A stretch of 64,000 nt of DNA from Mycobacterium marinum (lineage in GTDB: Bacteria; Actinomycetota; Actinomycetes; Mycobacteriales; Mycobacteriaceae), in NCBI RefSeq assembly GCF_003391395.1, contig NZ_CP024190.1, positions 3,906,001-3,970,000 on the forward strand, written 5' to 3'. The first letter of the stretch is position 1. Every line of letters begins with the position of its first letter. Below the pieces are notes generated by a model. That model was not told the DNA's origin, did no database searches, and saw only the letters and a program-made list of their open reading frames with translations. Shown piece by piece: positions 43,312 through 52,072 of this stretch. Made by a program: the position numbers and the translations under genes.

Positions 43312-43407
43312 TGGGCATCACCCGCGAGCGACTGTCCGACTCCGTTAATCACGTTGCGCGGGACTGGTGTTCAAGAATACTGCCTGCGCGGTTACGGGAG
43401 GATGCCG

Positions 43408-45009
43408 CTAATTTGGTACGTCTTTGACATCAGCGCCCAGCTCTTCACGCAGGAAGTGCCTGACCTTGTAGGCGACGGTGTCGTCTTCGCGGCTTTTCGG
43501 GTCGCCATCGAGGTGCTCCACAAGTTGGTTCAACGCGTCGCGAAGGATCGTTTCGTCCTTGGAGAGCTCATCATAGGTTTCGTCGAGGAAGAACGCCGCC
43601 GACGTGGCTGAAAGGTAGCCGACGAGATCGAGGAACATCTCGAGTTGACGACTCGCCACCTCCAGCGAGACTCGCGGCTTCGACATGGGAACGATCACCA
43701 GATCCTGCCGCCACAGGTCGCGATCCAGCTCGTCTTCCTGCAAGGTCAGCACGGTCCCTCGCAGCTTCAGGCCATCCTTGTAGCCCTGCGCGACGCGGAC
43801 CTCGTGAATCAGTTCATGAAAGTCTTCATCCTGCAATGAATAACCGACGAACATCATGTGGCGCATCATCAGAAGTCCCTGGACCAGACCGATCAGCGCT
43901 CCGTACTGGCGCGGCATGTCCAGATAGTCGGACCGCGTCAAGATCATCTTGTGCGACTCGGTGACGGAGCCATGCAGCTTGAGCAGCCACCGACCGCCGG
44001 TGTCGACGGCGCTGTCGGGAAGGATGGCCAGTGAGCGATTGCCGGTCGTCCACGCGGTCTCGAACAGTTCGTCGAAGTTGGTCGTGACGGCTTCCTTGCT
44101 GGGCAGTGAGGCGAGCAAGCCGTGCGCCAGTGCGTAGCAGGGTTTTTCGAGGCGACGAGCGACCACGGTCTTCAGGGTGGTCGCCAACGATTCCAGGCGG
44201 CGTTCCAAGATGGTGGCCTGGTCGCGTGGATCTCTCTTGGCGAGCTGTTCCAGGGCGTGATCGGTAAACATCGCCTCGGTTGCCGCCACGTCGCGCAGCA
44301 GGTCCTTCCAGGGCTGCAGCCCAGCCCCCACACTGACTCCCGCGCCGACGAATAGCACCAGATGGCTGTTGATGGCCTGGTGGGCCAGCTCGCGAGCCGC
44401 TGCCAGCAGATCGACCGGAGCATCTTCGAAAGGCCACGCCAACCTGAGGTTTTCGTCGCTGACCCCGATCCGCTGGCGGCGTGCGCGTTGCGCGGCGGCA
44501 TAGGACTTCGCGCCGAAGGCGACCAGGACGATGTCTACGCCGTGTTCGTTGGCGAGGTCGCTCAAGGTATGAACAAGCCCGCGGACCAAATGGCCTTTCT
44601 TCTGCGATCCGCCGCCATGATCGGATCCAACGATATTGACTGCGAGGCGGGGTAGCGGCCAATTGTAAATTGGATTGACATTGCGTGACTTTGCCTCTTC
44701 GGTGGCCATCTTGACGAACTCGGTCACCGAGGGATCTAACTTCGTGAAGTCCAATTGTCCGTCGGCTCGACCGATCTTGCCAAGCCACACCTGAGGCTTT
44801 TCCGCAACGCACTCAAGGGGTTTGACCGTGCTCGATCCCCAGCCCCGGGCCGGGTTTTGTCTGAGTTGCGCCAACTCGAGTTGGTGGTCATCGCCCAGAA
44901 ATGTTGCCCAGTGATTGTTGATTCTGAAATCGTCATCAGTGGGGATGAGGATAGCGTCGCACGCAATCTTGGTGAGATCACCATCGACAATAAAAAGATG
45001 CCCGCCCAT
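43408..45009 (-). CDS. Macro-like domain fused to a SIR2 domain, possible defence NADase
   Basis: 533 residues. Residues 1-~190 look like a macro-type ADP-ribose-binding domain (LFIVDGDLTKIACDAILIPT; later WPLPRLAVNIVGSDHGGG). Residues ~205-430 are a SIR2 domain: VGAGVSVGAG (222-230), TTNFDELF with Asn311 and Asp313, and LHGS with His346. A helical C-terminal end follows. Bacterial SIR2 proteins of this size often deplete NAD+ during phage infection (Thoeris ThsA, DSR families), and macro domains occur in some Thoeris effectors. No TIR gene is adjacent. GC is visibly below the neighbours and IS elements flank it, suggesting acquisition by transfer. Confidence 0.75.
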   Translation of the reverse strand: MGGHLFIVDGDLTKIACDAILIPTDDDFRINNHWATFLGDDHQLELAQLRQNPARGWGSSTVKPLECVAEKPQVWLGKIGRADGQLDFTKLDPSVTEFVKMATEEAKSRNVNPIYNWPLPRLAVNIVGSDHGGGSQKKGHLVRGLVHTLSDLANEHGVDIVLVAFGAKSYAAAQRARRQRIGVSDENLRLAWPFEDAPVDLLAAARELAHQAINSHLVLFVGAGVSVGAGLQPWKDLLRDVAATEAMFTDHALEQLAKRDPRDQATILERRLESLATTLKTVVARRLEKPCYALAHGLLASLPSKEAVTTNFDELFETAWTTGNRSLAILPDSAVDTGGRWLLKLHGSVTESHKMILTRSDYLDMPRQYGALIGLVQGLLMMRHMMFVGYSLQDEDFHELIHEVRVAQGYKDGLKLRGTVLTLQEDELDRDLWRQDLVIVPMSKPRVSLEVASRQLEMFLDLVGYLSATSAAFFLDETYDELSKDETILRDALNQLVEHLDGDPKSREDDTVAYKVRHFLREELGADVKDVPN

Positions 45010-45065
45010 CGATTACCGATCCTGCCATAGCGCATCCGAAACCGGGACCGGCGGGTTCGCCGCCG

Positions 45066-45839
45066 TCAGCCTGTGGCGGAGGCGATCGGCGTGAATTGGC
45101 GTTTAAGCGTTTGGTAGCCCCAGGCAACCACCAGCCACGGTGCGATGAGCCAGGGTGCGTTGAGCAGGATGAACTTCACGCCGAGGTCCAGGAAGCTCGA
45201 AGTGTTCACTGCCGTTAGGCCACCGAGGATTTCGCTGCCGTAGTAGTACCAGGTCAATACCGTGTGAGTGACAGCTGTGGACATGACAAGCAAGGTGCCG
45301 CGGTAATCGGTGAACTGCGAGCGTTTCAGCAGGACCAGTCCCGTGACACCGACGCACGCGTTGATCACCGATAGCACCTCGATCATCAAGAAGTGCGGAT
45401 CCGGGTTGAGGTAGCGCAGATCCCCGCCGTCGATGTAGGCCCACCACGGGTAGGCCCAGGCACTGCTGCGAGCCCCGGCGATCGGCTTGTGCAGGATCAG
45501 CCACCCCAGCTCCCACGTCAGGTGGGTGATGTAGGAGCAGATCACGAACGGCAGTACGACCGCCTGCAAACGTTCGAACCTGGTCCAGCACCGCAACGAC
45601 GGGATCGGCAGGAACGCCGCAAAGATGCCCACGAAGTAGGCGAGGGTGGCTTGAACGGCCAGCAGGTCGGCCATCAGCCCGCGATCGCGATGGCCGTGGA
45701 ACACCAGGTAGGTGTAGAGCGGAAAGCCCAGGACCAGCGAACCGAACGCGGCGATCCAAGTGACGCGCAAACCCCGCGACGGAGGCAGCGTGGCGATGAC
45801 GGGCTTGGCACCGGCCAGCGGGACTGCGGTGGCCGCCAT
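45066..45839 (-). CDS. Multi-pass membrane protein, EXPERA/emopamil-binding-like
   Basis: About 257 residues from MAATAVPLAGA; an upstream start at 45881 is possible. Six or seven hydrophobic segments. SYITHLTWELGWLILHKPI and AYPWWAYIDGGDLRY resemble the EXPERA fold of sterol isomerases (emopamil-binding protein) and related membrane proteins, with polar residues inside helices. The assignment is tentative. It is divergent from the SDR operon across a long gap, and 57 bp from the start of the macro-SIR2 gene upstream of which it ends. Confidence 0.5.
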   Translation of the reverse strand: MAATAVPLAGAKPVIATLPPSRGLRVTWIAAFGSLVLGFPLYTYLVFHGHRDRGLMADLLAVQATLAYFVGIFAAFLPIPSLRCWTRFERLQAVVLPFVICSYITHLTWELGWLILHKPIAGARSSAWAYPWWAYIDGGDLRYLNPDPHFLMIEVLSVINACVGVTGLVLLKRSQFTDYRGTLLVMSTAVTHTVLTWYYYGSEILGGLTAVNTSSFLDLGVKFILLNAPWLIAPWLVVAWGYQTLKRQFTPIASATG

Positions 45840-45881
45840 CGGTACTCCTCTAGGACGTCTCCGATCCGGGGATCGCGGCAC

Positions 45882-46457
45882 GGCGGGGCACCGCGATCAC
45901 AGTTCCACCAGCAGGATATCGCCATCGACGCTGCCGGCGAAGCCCGCGAATTTCAGTCCCTATTTGTCTCGGCGCAGTGGACACGACGCGCTGAGCACGC
46001 TCATCGCGATGACCAACGCCAACCGTCCAATCATTGGCAGGATGTTCGTCGTCTTCATCGACCTCCCTTTCCGAACCGGCCAAGGGTCCCCTTGGATCGA
46101 ATTCGCGCCTTCGACTCAATTGAATACCGGAGTAAGGGAATTCGGGCCTCCGCGATAAGAACAGCTAGTCCTTGGACCCACTACCCGTCGCCGCAGGCAG
46201 GAGTTGGTTCGGGCGCCGTCGATGCGGTCGCCCCCGCGCGCATCCGGCCTCGAGGCGAATGGCGTCGGCCAAACCCGAACTATCCATTGATGGGGAACTC
46301 GGTGGCGATTCCCCCGCGGATGCCGGCGTCAAAAGAAAGTCACCGCCGAGGCTGCAAGCAGACGTAGGCTACGTCGAGATAGCAGGTTTCGTGCACGTTA
46401 ACCGACTCCATAAATGATGGGCTCCAGATATTCGCGAGACGAAGAGGTGCGCCACGC
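45882..46457. other. Intergenic region, ~575 bp, no gene supported
   Basis: Divergent gap between the membrane protein and the SDR operon. A short open frame near 46008 (MTNANRPIIGRMFVVFIDLP) has a possible hydrophobic stretch but no other support. The promoter of the SDR operon must lie near its right end. Confidence 0.4.
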
Positions 46458-47249
46458 ATGGATCTGAGAATCGCCGGCCGCACCGCACTGGTTACGGCCT
46501 CCAGCCAAGGCCTGGGCCGCGCCTGTGCCAGCGCACTGATCGCCGAGGGCGTCAGCGTCGTTATCAATGGTCGTGAAACCGACAAGCTCGAGCGGGCCGC
46601 GACCGAGATTGGGGCCTTGGCAACGCACGGCGCCAGCTGCCGGTTTGTGACAGCCGACCTGACCACCGACACCGGGGTGCAAGCGATCTTCGACCAGGTC
46701 GATCAACTCGACATCTTGGTGACCAACAACCGCGGGCCCAGGCCTGCCGACATCATTGGCGTCACCGACGATGACCTGGCCGAGAGCCTGCGGCTGCACT
46801 ACTACGTACCGATCCATCTCGTCCAGCGCTACCTGCCGGGCATGCGGGATCGGCGCTTCGGGCGAATCGTCAACATCACCTCCGAGATGGTCGAGTCACC
46901 CGTGGCGGGCATGATCGCCTCGGCCGGCGCACGCAGCGCACTGACCACGGCGATGAAGGGCGTTCAACACGACAGCGTCGCCGACAACGTGACAATCAAT
47001 CAGCTGCTGCCGATGCTCATCGACAGCCCCCGACAGCTACAGATGGCGCAATTGCTCTCCGAGAGCAGCGGTGTCGCGTTCGAGGAAATTCGGCGGCGGC
47101 AGGCCAGCGTCACCTCGGCGAAGCGGCTCGGACGGCCCGAGGAAGTGGGCGCCGCATGCGCTTTTCTGTGCAGCGAACAAGCGGGGTACATCTCCGGCGT
47201 GAGTCTGCCCGTCAATGGCGGAGGACCGGTCATGGGCGGCGGCGCATGA
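46458..47249 (+). CDS. Short-chain dehydrogenase-fold protein lacking the YxxxK pair
   Basis: 263 residues. The cofactor motif ALVTASSQGLGRACA is normal and NITSEMVESPVAG includes the usual Ser region. The catalytic YxxxK segment is replaced by ASAGARSAL: Tyr and Lys appear as Ser and Arg. The structural NNAG is NNRG. The C-terminus GYISGVSLPVNGGG is family-like. It may bind NAD(P) without classical reductase chemistry, or use other residues. First of three genes in an operon with a flavin monooxygenase and a DUF3500 protein. Confidence 0.8.
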   Translation: MDLRIAGRTALVTASSQGLGRACASALIAEGVSVVINGRETDKLERAATEIGALATHGASCRFVTADLTTDTGVQAIFDQVDQLDILVTNNRGPRPADIIGVTDDDLAESLRLHYYVPIHLVQRYLPGMRDRRFGRIVNITSEMVESPVAGMIASAGARSALTTAMKGVQHDSVADNVTINQLLPMLIDSPRQLQMAQLLSESSGVAFEEIRRRQASVTSAKRLGRPEEVGAACAFLCSEQAGYISGVSLPVNGGGPVMGGGA

Positions 47250-47349
47250 ATCGCCCGGTACCAGGGCGCCGGACGTTGTTGGGGGCCCGACGCCACCGCG
47301 CGAGCATCGGCGGCACAGTCCCGATCACCGACACAAGGAGGTTGCGCCA

Positions 47350-49005
47350 GTGAGCAATGCAACGTTGCCAGCAGAATCCGATGTTCTGGTTGTGGGCGCC
47401 GGACCGGCCGGCATGGTCACCGCCGCTCTGCTCGAACGGCTTGGGATGACAGTGCGGATCCTGGAGCGCTTCCCGTCCCGGCTTGCCCTGCCCAAGGCGC
47501 ACGTCGTTGGCCCGGTCACCCTTGACATCTGTGTGCAAGCGGGGTTGGACGTGGACCGCATGAGCGCCGACGCGCACCCCCCGGAATGGGATCGATTCGT
47601 TCGATTCGCGACTCGGCTGTTCGGCGAACAGCTCGGCACCATCGCCTACGAGTACCAGTCCCCGGAATGGACCGCCCGGCCACGAATCAACCTCTCCCAA
47701 CCGCGCTTCGAAGCGATCGTCGAAGACGATGTGCGTCAGCGCCCTGGCATCGAGTGGGTCTGCGGGCGTTGGACCGGCGCACAGGTCGACAAGGGCAAAG
47801 TGGTTTCCACCGCGACCGTCGATGACCGGCAAGTCAAGTTCAGCAGCAGGTACCTGATCGGCGCCGACGGCGCCAACAGCGCGGTCCGGGAAAGCCTCGG
47901 GATATCCATGCATACCTATGGCCAGCCCAGCCATCAGATCAACGCCCACGTGGTCGCCGATATGCGCGAGCAGCTGACCGATCATCCGGCGGTCTTGTAT
48001 GCGCTGGTGGACCCGGAGGTGGCCGGCGTCGCGGTCATCCACGGCCTAGGCCAGCCCGGCCACGACAACACGATCGAGTGGATCTGCGGATCGCCTTACG
48101 ACGGCGAGAACGTTCCCGAGATGGACACGATCATCGACCGGGTGCGCAAGGTTATCGGAAGTGACGATATCGGATTCGAGGTGCTCAAGCTCTCGCCCTG
48201 GGTCTTGACGGCGCGAGTGGCCGACCAATTCCAGGCCGGCCCGTGCTTCCTGATCGGCGACGCGGCACACCGGCTGCCGCCGACCGGCGGGCTGGGCATG
48301 AACACCGCCATCCAAGACGGCGCCAACCTGGCCTGGAAACTCGCCGCGGTGATCCACGGCTGGGCCGGTGAGGCCCTTTTGCAGAGCTATTCCACCGAAC
48401 GCCGGCCGATAGCGATCGCGAACACGCTGCGCTCCTTGGAGAACTTCGAAATCCACATCCAGGCGTTAGCCGAGCTTGCGACGGCGGCCTTGGACGGAAC
48501 CCTGCACACCATGGCTGCGGAGCGCCTCGACAACCTCGTCCAGCAGAACTCCATCGGCTTCAACAGCCCTGGGCTGCAACTGGGCTACGGCTACGGGCCC
48601 AACCAAGAGGTCGCCGATGCAACCTCATTCACCCCATCGGCCGCCGTGGGACGACGGTTGCCGCACGCTCAGGTCAAGACCGGTGCCGTGGATGTGGTGC
48701 CCATCATCGATTTGGTGGACCGAGCCGGCTTCACCGTCTTCATACAGGGCGCGGCCGACACCTGGCGAGAGGCATCCGGGGGCTCGGAGTTCCCGGTCAC
48801 CATCGTGGATCTTGCGGGCGCGGTGGCCGACCAGGGGTGGCTGGAGCTGACCGGACTCGCGCACGAGGGAGCGGCGCTGGTGGTGCGCCCCGACGGACAC
48901 ATCGCCGCCAAAGCCGCCGGCCCGCAGTCATGGCCCGGCATCCACAGCTCATTGCGCAACCACTTGCAAACGGGTCAGCCGCTGGGAACAGAGGCGATCG
49001 CATGA
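47350..49005 (+). CDS. FAD-dependent aromatic monooxygenase-like protein (PheA/TfdB type)
   Basis: 551 residues from the GTG at 47350, with AAGGAGG placed upstream. The dinucleotide fold is VLVVGAGPAGMVTAALL, DG motif IGADGANSAVRESL, and GDAAHRLPPTGGLGMNTAIQD is the GD motif of class A flavin hydroxylases. The C-terminal thioredoxin-like domain (~residues 430-540) is present, as in phenol hydroxylases. It probably hydroxylates an aromatic or polyketide-like ring using NAD(P)H and O2. Its stop overlaps the next start (ATGA). Confidence 0.88.
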   Translation: MSNATLPAESDVLVVGAGPAGMVTAALLERLGMTVRILERFPSRLALPKAHVVGPVTLDICVQAGLDVDRMSADAHPPEWDRFVRFATRLFGEQLGTIAYEYQSPEWTARPRINLSQPRFEAIVEDDVRQRPGIEWVCGRWTGAQVDKGKVVSTATVDDRQVKFSSRYLIGADGANSAVRESLGISMHTYGQPSHQINAHVVADMREQLTDHPAVLYALVDPEVAGVAVIHGLGQPGHDNTIEWICGSPYDGENVPEMDTIIDRVRKVIGSDDIGFEVLKLSPWVLTARVADQFQAGPCFLIGDAAHRLPPTGGLGMNTAIQDGANLAWKLAAVIHGWAGEALLQSYSTERRPIAIANTLRSLENFEIHIQALAELATAALDGTLHTMAAERLDNLVQQNSIGFNSPGLQLGYGYGPNQEVADATSFTPSAAVGRRLPHAQVKTGAVDVVPIIDLVDRAGFTVFIQGAADTWREASGGSEFPVTIVDLAGAVADQGWLELTGLAHEGAALVVRPDGHIAAKAAGPQSWPGIHSSLRNHLQTGQPLGTEAIA

Positions 49006-50270
49006 GCGCGAAGTTCCGGGAGTTCGTCCCGCCCGACGACGCACCGCGCTACGCCGGTCTGGACGTGGACGCAGAAACCTACGCCGACCACGTGGGCGAG
49101 ATGCTGCGTCTGGGTTTGGGGGACAACAATCCCTTCGATCTCATCGTGGAGAGGTCCAATGCACCGTTTCAGGGGGTGAGTGCCGACGGGACGATCGAGC
49201 CGGGCCTGTTCGACCTTGCTGCCGAGGGCGCACCCATCGCCGACATGGTCAAGGCGGCGAACCACTTGCTATCCACGGTGACCCCCGCCGAACGCGCCAA
49301 GCTCGTTCATCCGCTGACCTCGGTGCTGCGGCGGCGCTGGCTCAACCCGGAGTTCTACTTGTTCCGCCACGGCCTGCGCCTCGACGAGGTCACCGCCGAA
49401 ACCCGAACCGCCATCTTCGATTTCCTCAAGACCACGCTGAGCGAAGCCGGCTACACCAAGGTGCGCAACTGCATGTACGTGAACGGGTTCCTCGGAACGA
49501 TCATGGTGGCGCCGCTGATCATGAACGAATACAGCTACAACTTCACGCTGTTTGGCGAGCCGTCGTTGACCGAACCATGGGGCTGGCAGATGCACGGCCA
49601 TCACTGCGTGCTGAACTGTCAGTTCGTCGGCGAGCAGATGGTCATGACGCCGTGTTTCTGGGGAGCCGAACCCAATGAGGTCGACCGAGGTCCGCGCCGG
49701 GGCCTGACCCTTTTCACCGACGAGGAAAACCTCGCGATGGCGCTGTTTGAGACGCTTCCCGCGCAGCTGCGTGAACGCGTCGTGCTCTATCCCAGCGCCT
49801 ACGATCCCGCCGTGCCGCAAGGCAGGCTCAGTCCGTTCGACCATCTGCATCTGGGCGGGTTCAGCCAGGACAACAGGGTCATCCCCTATCAAGGAGCCCC
49901 GGCAGCGGACTTCGGCGCGGCCTCCCGCGACAAGCTCGTCGAGCTCATCGAGGTCTATCACCGACACCTGCCCGATGGTCCGAAGGCCGCACGGATGGCC
50001 GAGATCCAAAAGCAGCTCGACAGCACGCATTTCTGCTGGATCGGCGGTTCGGGCCCGGAAGATCCGTTCTACTACCGGATTCAAAACCCGGTAACCCTGA
50101 TCGAGTTCGATCATCACGCCGGGGTCTTTCTCAACAACCCCACCGCCATGCGGTTCCACATCCACACGCTGGTGCGCACACCCAACGGCAACGATTACGG
50201 CATGGCTCTGGTGCGGCAATACTGCGAGGCGCACCAGCGCTCGATGGCCGGGCTGGAGCTCAATCAATAG
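49002..50270 (+). CDS. DUF3500 family protein
   Basis: 422 residues, from the ATG overlapping the monooxygenase stop. The family core is EPWGWQMHGHHCVLNCQFVG and VMTPCFWGAEPNEV; HFCWIGGSGPEDPFYYRIQ and EFDHHAGVF with FHIHTLVRTPNGNDYG near the end supply histidines that could bind a metal. The biochemical function of DUF3500 is unknown. Tight coupling with a ring hydroxylase suggests a step in breaking down or remodelling the hydroxylated product. Confidence 0.8.
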   Translation: MSAKFREFVPPDDAPRYAGLDVDAETYADHVGEMLRLGLGDNNPFDLIVERSNAPFQGVSADGTIEPGLFDLAAEGAPIADMVKAANHLLSTVTPAERAKLVHPLTSVLRRRWLNPEFYLFRHGLRLDEVTAETRTAIFDFLKTTLSEAGYTKVRNCMYVNGFLGTIMVAPLIMNEYSYNFTLFGEPSLTEPWGWQMHGHHCVLNCQFVGEQMVMTPCFWGAEPNEVDRGPRRGLTLFTDEENLAMALFETLPAQLRERVVLYPSAYDPAVPQGRLSPFDHLHLGGFSQDNRVIPYQGAPAADFGAASRDKLVELIEVYHRHLPDGPKAARMAEIQKQLDSTHFCWIGGSGPEDPFYYRIQNPVTLIEFDHHAGVFLNNPTAMRFHIHTLVRTPNGNDYGMALVRQYCEAHQRSMAGLELNQ

Positions 50271-50536
50271 GGCGGGCCGCAAGTCCCGTCGGAGCGACAA
50301 CTTGCTTAGTGCTTCTTCAAGGTGCATACGGATTCGGGTCAAGTGCGGTCACCAACAAGAAGGGCGTTGGCCGCTCGCGTGCCTAGGCGTGATCCCATAT
50401 GCGCATCAGCGGCTTGCCCGGCCGGCGGGTGCCAGGGCTTAGGGCCCCTCTCGAGCAAGCTTCTGCGGTCAGGTATGTCAGCAACGAAGAGACCGCGACG
50501 GCCCAGACGGTGACCCCAGGTACACAAGAGGTTTAG

Positions 50537-51215
50537 ATGTTGCCACCCTGTCACAAATTCCACGCCTGGGACACGGAGCGCCTCATCGCGGCGGCCCGGT
50601 ATTGGACCAACACCGCCGATCAGTAGGAAGACCTATTCCTGCAGATCCGCAACCAATCTCACAGCATCACCTGGGAAGATGCGGGCGGGGAGGCGCTATG
50701 CACCCGACCCAACGCGGACCTCGCGATCGTGAGCAGCAAAGCCGACCAACTTCGCCAAGCCAGCAAGATCGCTTGGGAAGGCGCCGGAACCATCGGTACC
50801 GCCCAACGCAGGATCATCTAGGCCGTCCAGGACGCTCGCAACGCCGGTTTCACTGCCGGAGAAGACCTCTCGGTCGCCGACACCCGAACCAGCCGCACCA
50901 CCGCGGAACAGGTAGCTCGCCATGCCCAAGCCCAAGCGTTCGCGACCGACATCCGCCAACACACAACACACCGCCAACCTTCCCGGTCTTCCGCCGGGTC
51001 TTATTTCAAACACCCCAACGAAGTCGGGACAAGGATGGCTATATCCGATCACTCCAAATCAACGTGTCATATCAATCCGAGTCATGGAACCGAACGCGCA
51101 ACACCCTAACGGATATTTAAACTATCTCAACAAAATGGGCCAAGAAGTTGATCCGTTCACCGGAAGGACCGTGTCAGCCACAAACCCATTTGCGCACATA
51201 CCGTTGCCAAATTAA
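50537..51215 (+). pseudogene. Remnant of a type VII-type polymorphic toxin
   Basis: From ATG 50537 the frame reads HAWDTERLIAAARYWTNTAD, a stop (50624), then EDLFLQIRNQSHSITWEDAG, IVSSKADQLRQASKI, a second stop (50819), then NAGFTAGEDLSVADTRTS. This is a helical WXG-like targeting domain seen at the N-terminus of mycobacterial ESX-type toxins. A frameshift then leads to a C-terminal toxin-like segment: RVMEPNAQHPNGYLNYLNKM, GQEVDPFTGRTVS and NPFAHIPLPN, ending at 51215. Two stops and a frameshift make it dead. The long linker usual between the domains is missing. The C-terminal part could be read from 50922 as a separate short ORF. Confidence 0.7.
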
Positions 51216-51826
51216 TGATAGAATCTCACTACATGAGACCTGATTCAATCAGTGAACTCTATGAGCTCACCCCGGATGTCAGATTGCCGACATCCGGGCG
51301 GCCCAACCCATTAATTGATCGAGGCGCCCTCAACGAAGCCGAATTTATTGACATGCGACTTTCCCCGCAGCGCTCACGAGTCGGCGTCATCTTCGATATT
51401 CGGTGGTGCGATTCCACAAATTCGAACGCCGCCCTCCTCGTCTTGACGTGCGTCGGGAGGGTCGCTTGGTCAAACGACGCCAGTCGGCAGCATCCGTGGT
51501 ACTCGACACGAGGCTATTGGATACCGGAAACCATCCCGGGGGCCGCGGCCCGCGGCGATGAGTTGTGGGCGAAAGACGCGAGTGGACCTGAAACCGCTGC
51601 TCGTATGACGGCGATGCCCCCAGTCGAAAACCAGACGGAGTACATTTTGAAATTAGACTGGCTGTCCATCCCCGGATTAACCGCTCGAATCTACATTGGA
51701 CACATCGATGGGCTAGGTGATGCGCCACCGGACATGACGGACTCGTCTGACGCTGAAATAATCGCGGGATTTCCTCAATGGTCGTCGACGATGGAAGTCC
51801 ATGAGTATTACACCTATACCCCCTAA
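51215..51826 (+). CDS. Probable immunity protein of the adjacent toxin remnant
   Basis: 203 residues, starting in the TAATG overlap with the toxin stop. No signal peptide or membrane helix. Strands such as RVGVIFDIRWCD and AALLVLTCVGRVAW, and the pair of Trp-rich segments HPWYSTRGYWIP, look like a beta-rich binding protein. I do not recognise the family. Its place directly after the toxin C-terminus, low GC and intact frame point to an immunity gene that outlived its toxin, which can protect against the same toxin from related strains. Confidence 0.6.
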   Translation: MIESHYMRPDSISELYELTPDVRLPTSGRPNPLIDRGALNEAEFIDMRLSPQRSRVGVIFDIRWCDSTNSNAALLVLTCVGRVAWSNDASRQHPWYSTRGYWIPETIPGAAARGDELWAKDASGPETAARMTAMPPVENQTEYILKLDWLSIPGLTARIYIGHIDGLGDAPPDMTDSSDAEIIAGFPQWSSTMEVHEYYTYTP

Positions 51827-52072
51827 TAGGGCACCGCCGAGAGCGGCCAGCCCGGCCATGGCCTTCGAATCGAGCGCCCGGAACAATTAAATCATGTGAA
51901 GAAACAGGCGCCCGACGTAATTAATATTCCTGGATACGCGTTTGTGAACCGAAACTCGAATATCGTATATGCGGCGAACGATCCACCGCCGACCGATAGA
52001 TGAAAAAGGATGCGTCAACCAGGTGAGGACGCTTCAGCACCCAGATGAGCGTTGGTCAGCGAAAACCACCGC

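Noticed and set aside
45393..46367. 324-codon open frame on the + strand
   Set aside because: Half of it is antisense to the membrane protein; the rest has no homology-like blocks or ribosome binding site.
50602..51120. 172-codon open frame overlapping the toxin remnant
   Set aside because: Its translation is Arg/Pro-rich and without family features, while the frame from 50537 reads a recognisable targeting domain broken by two stops.
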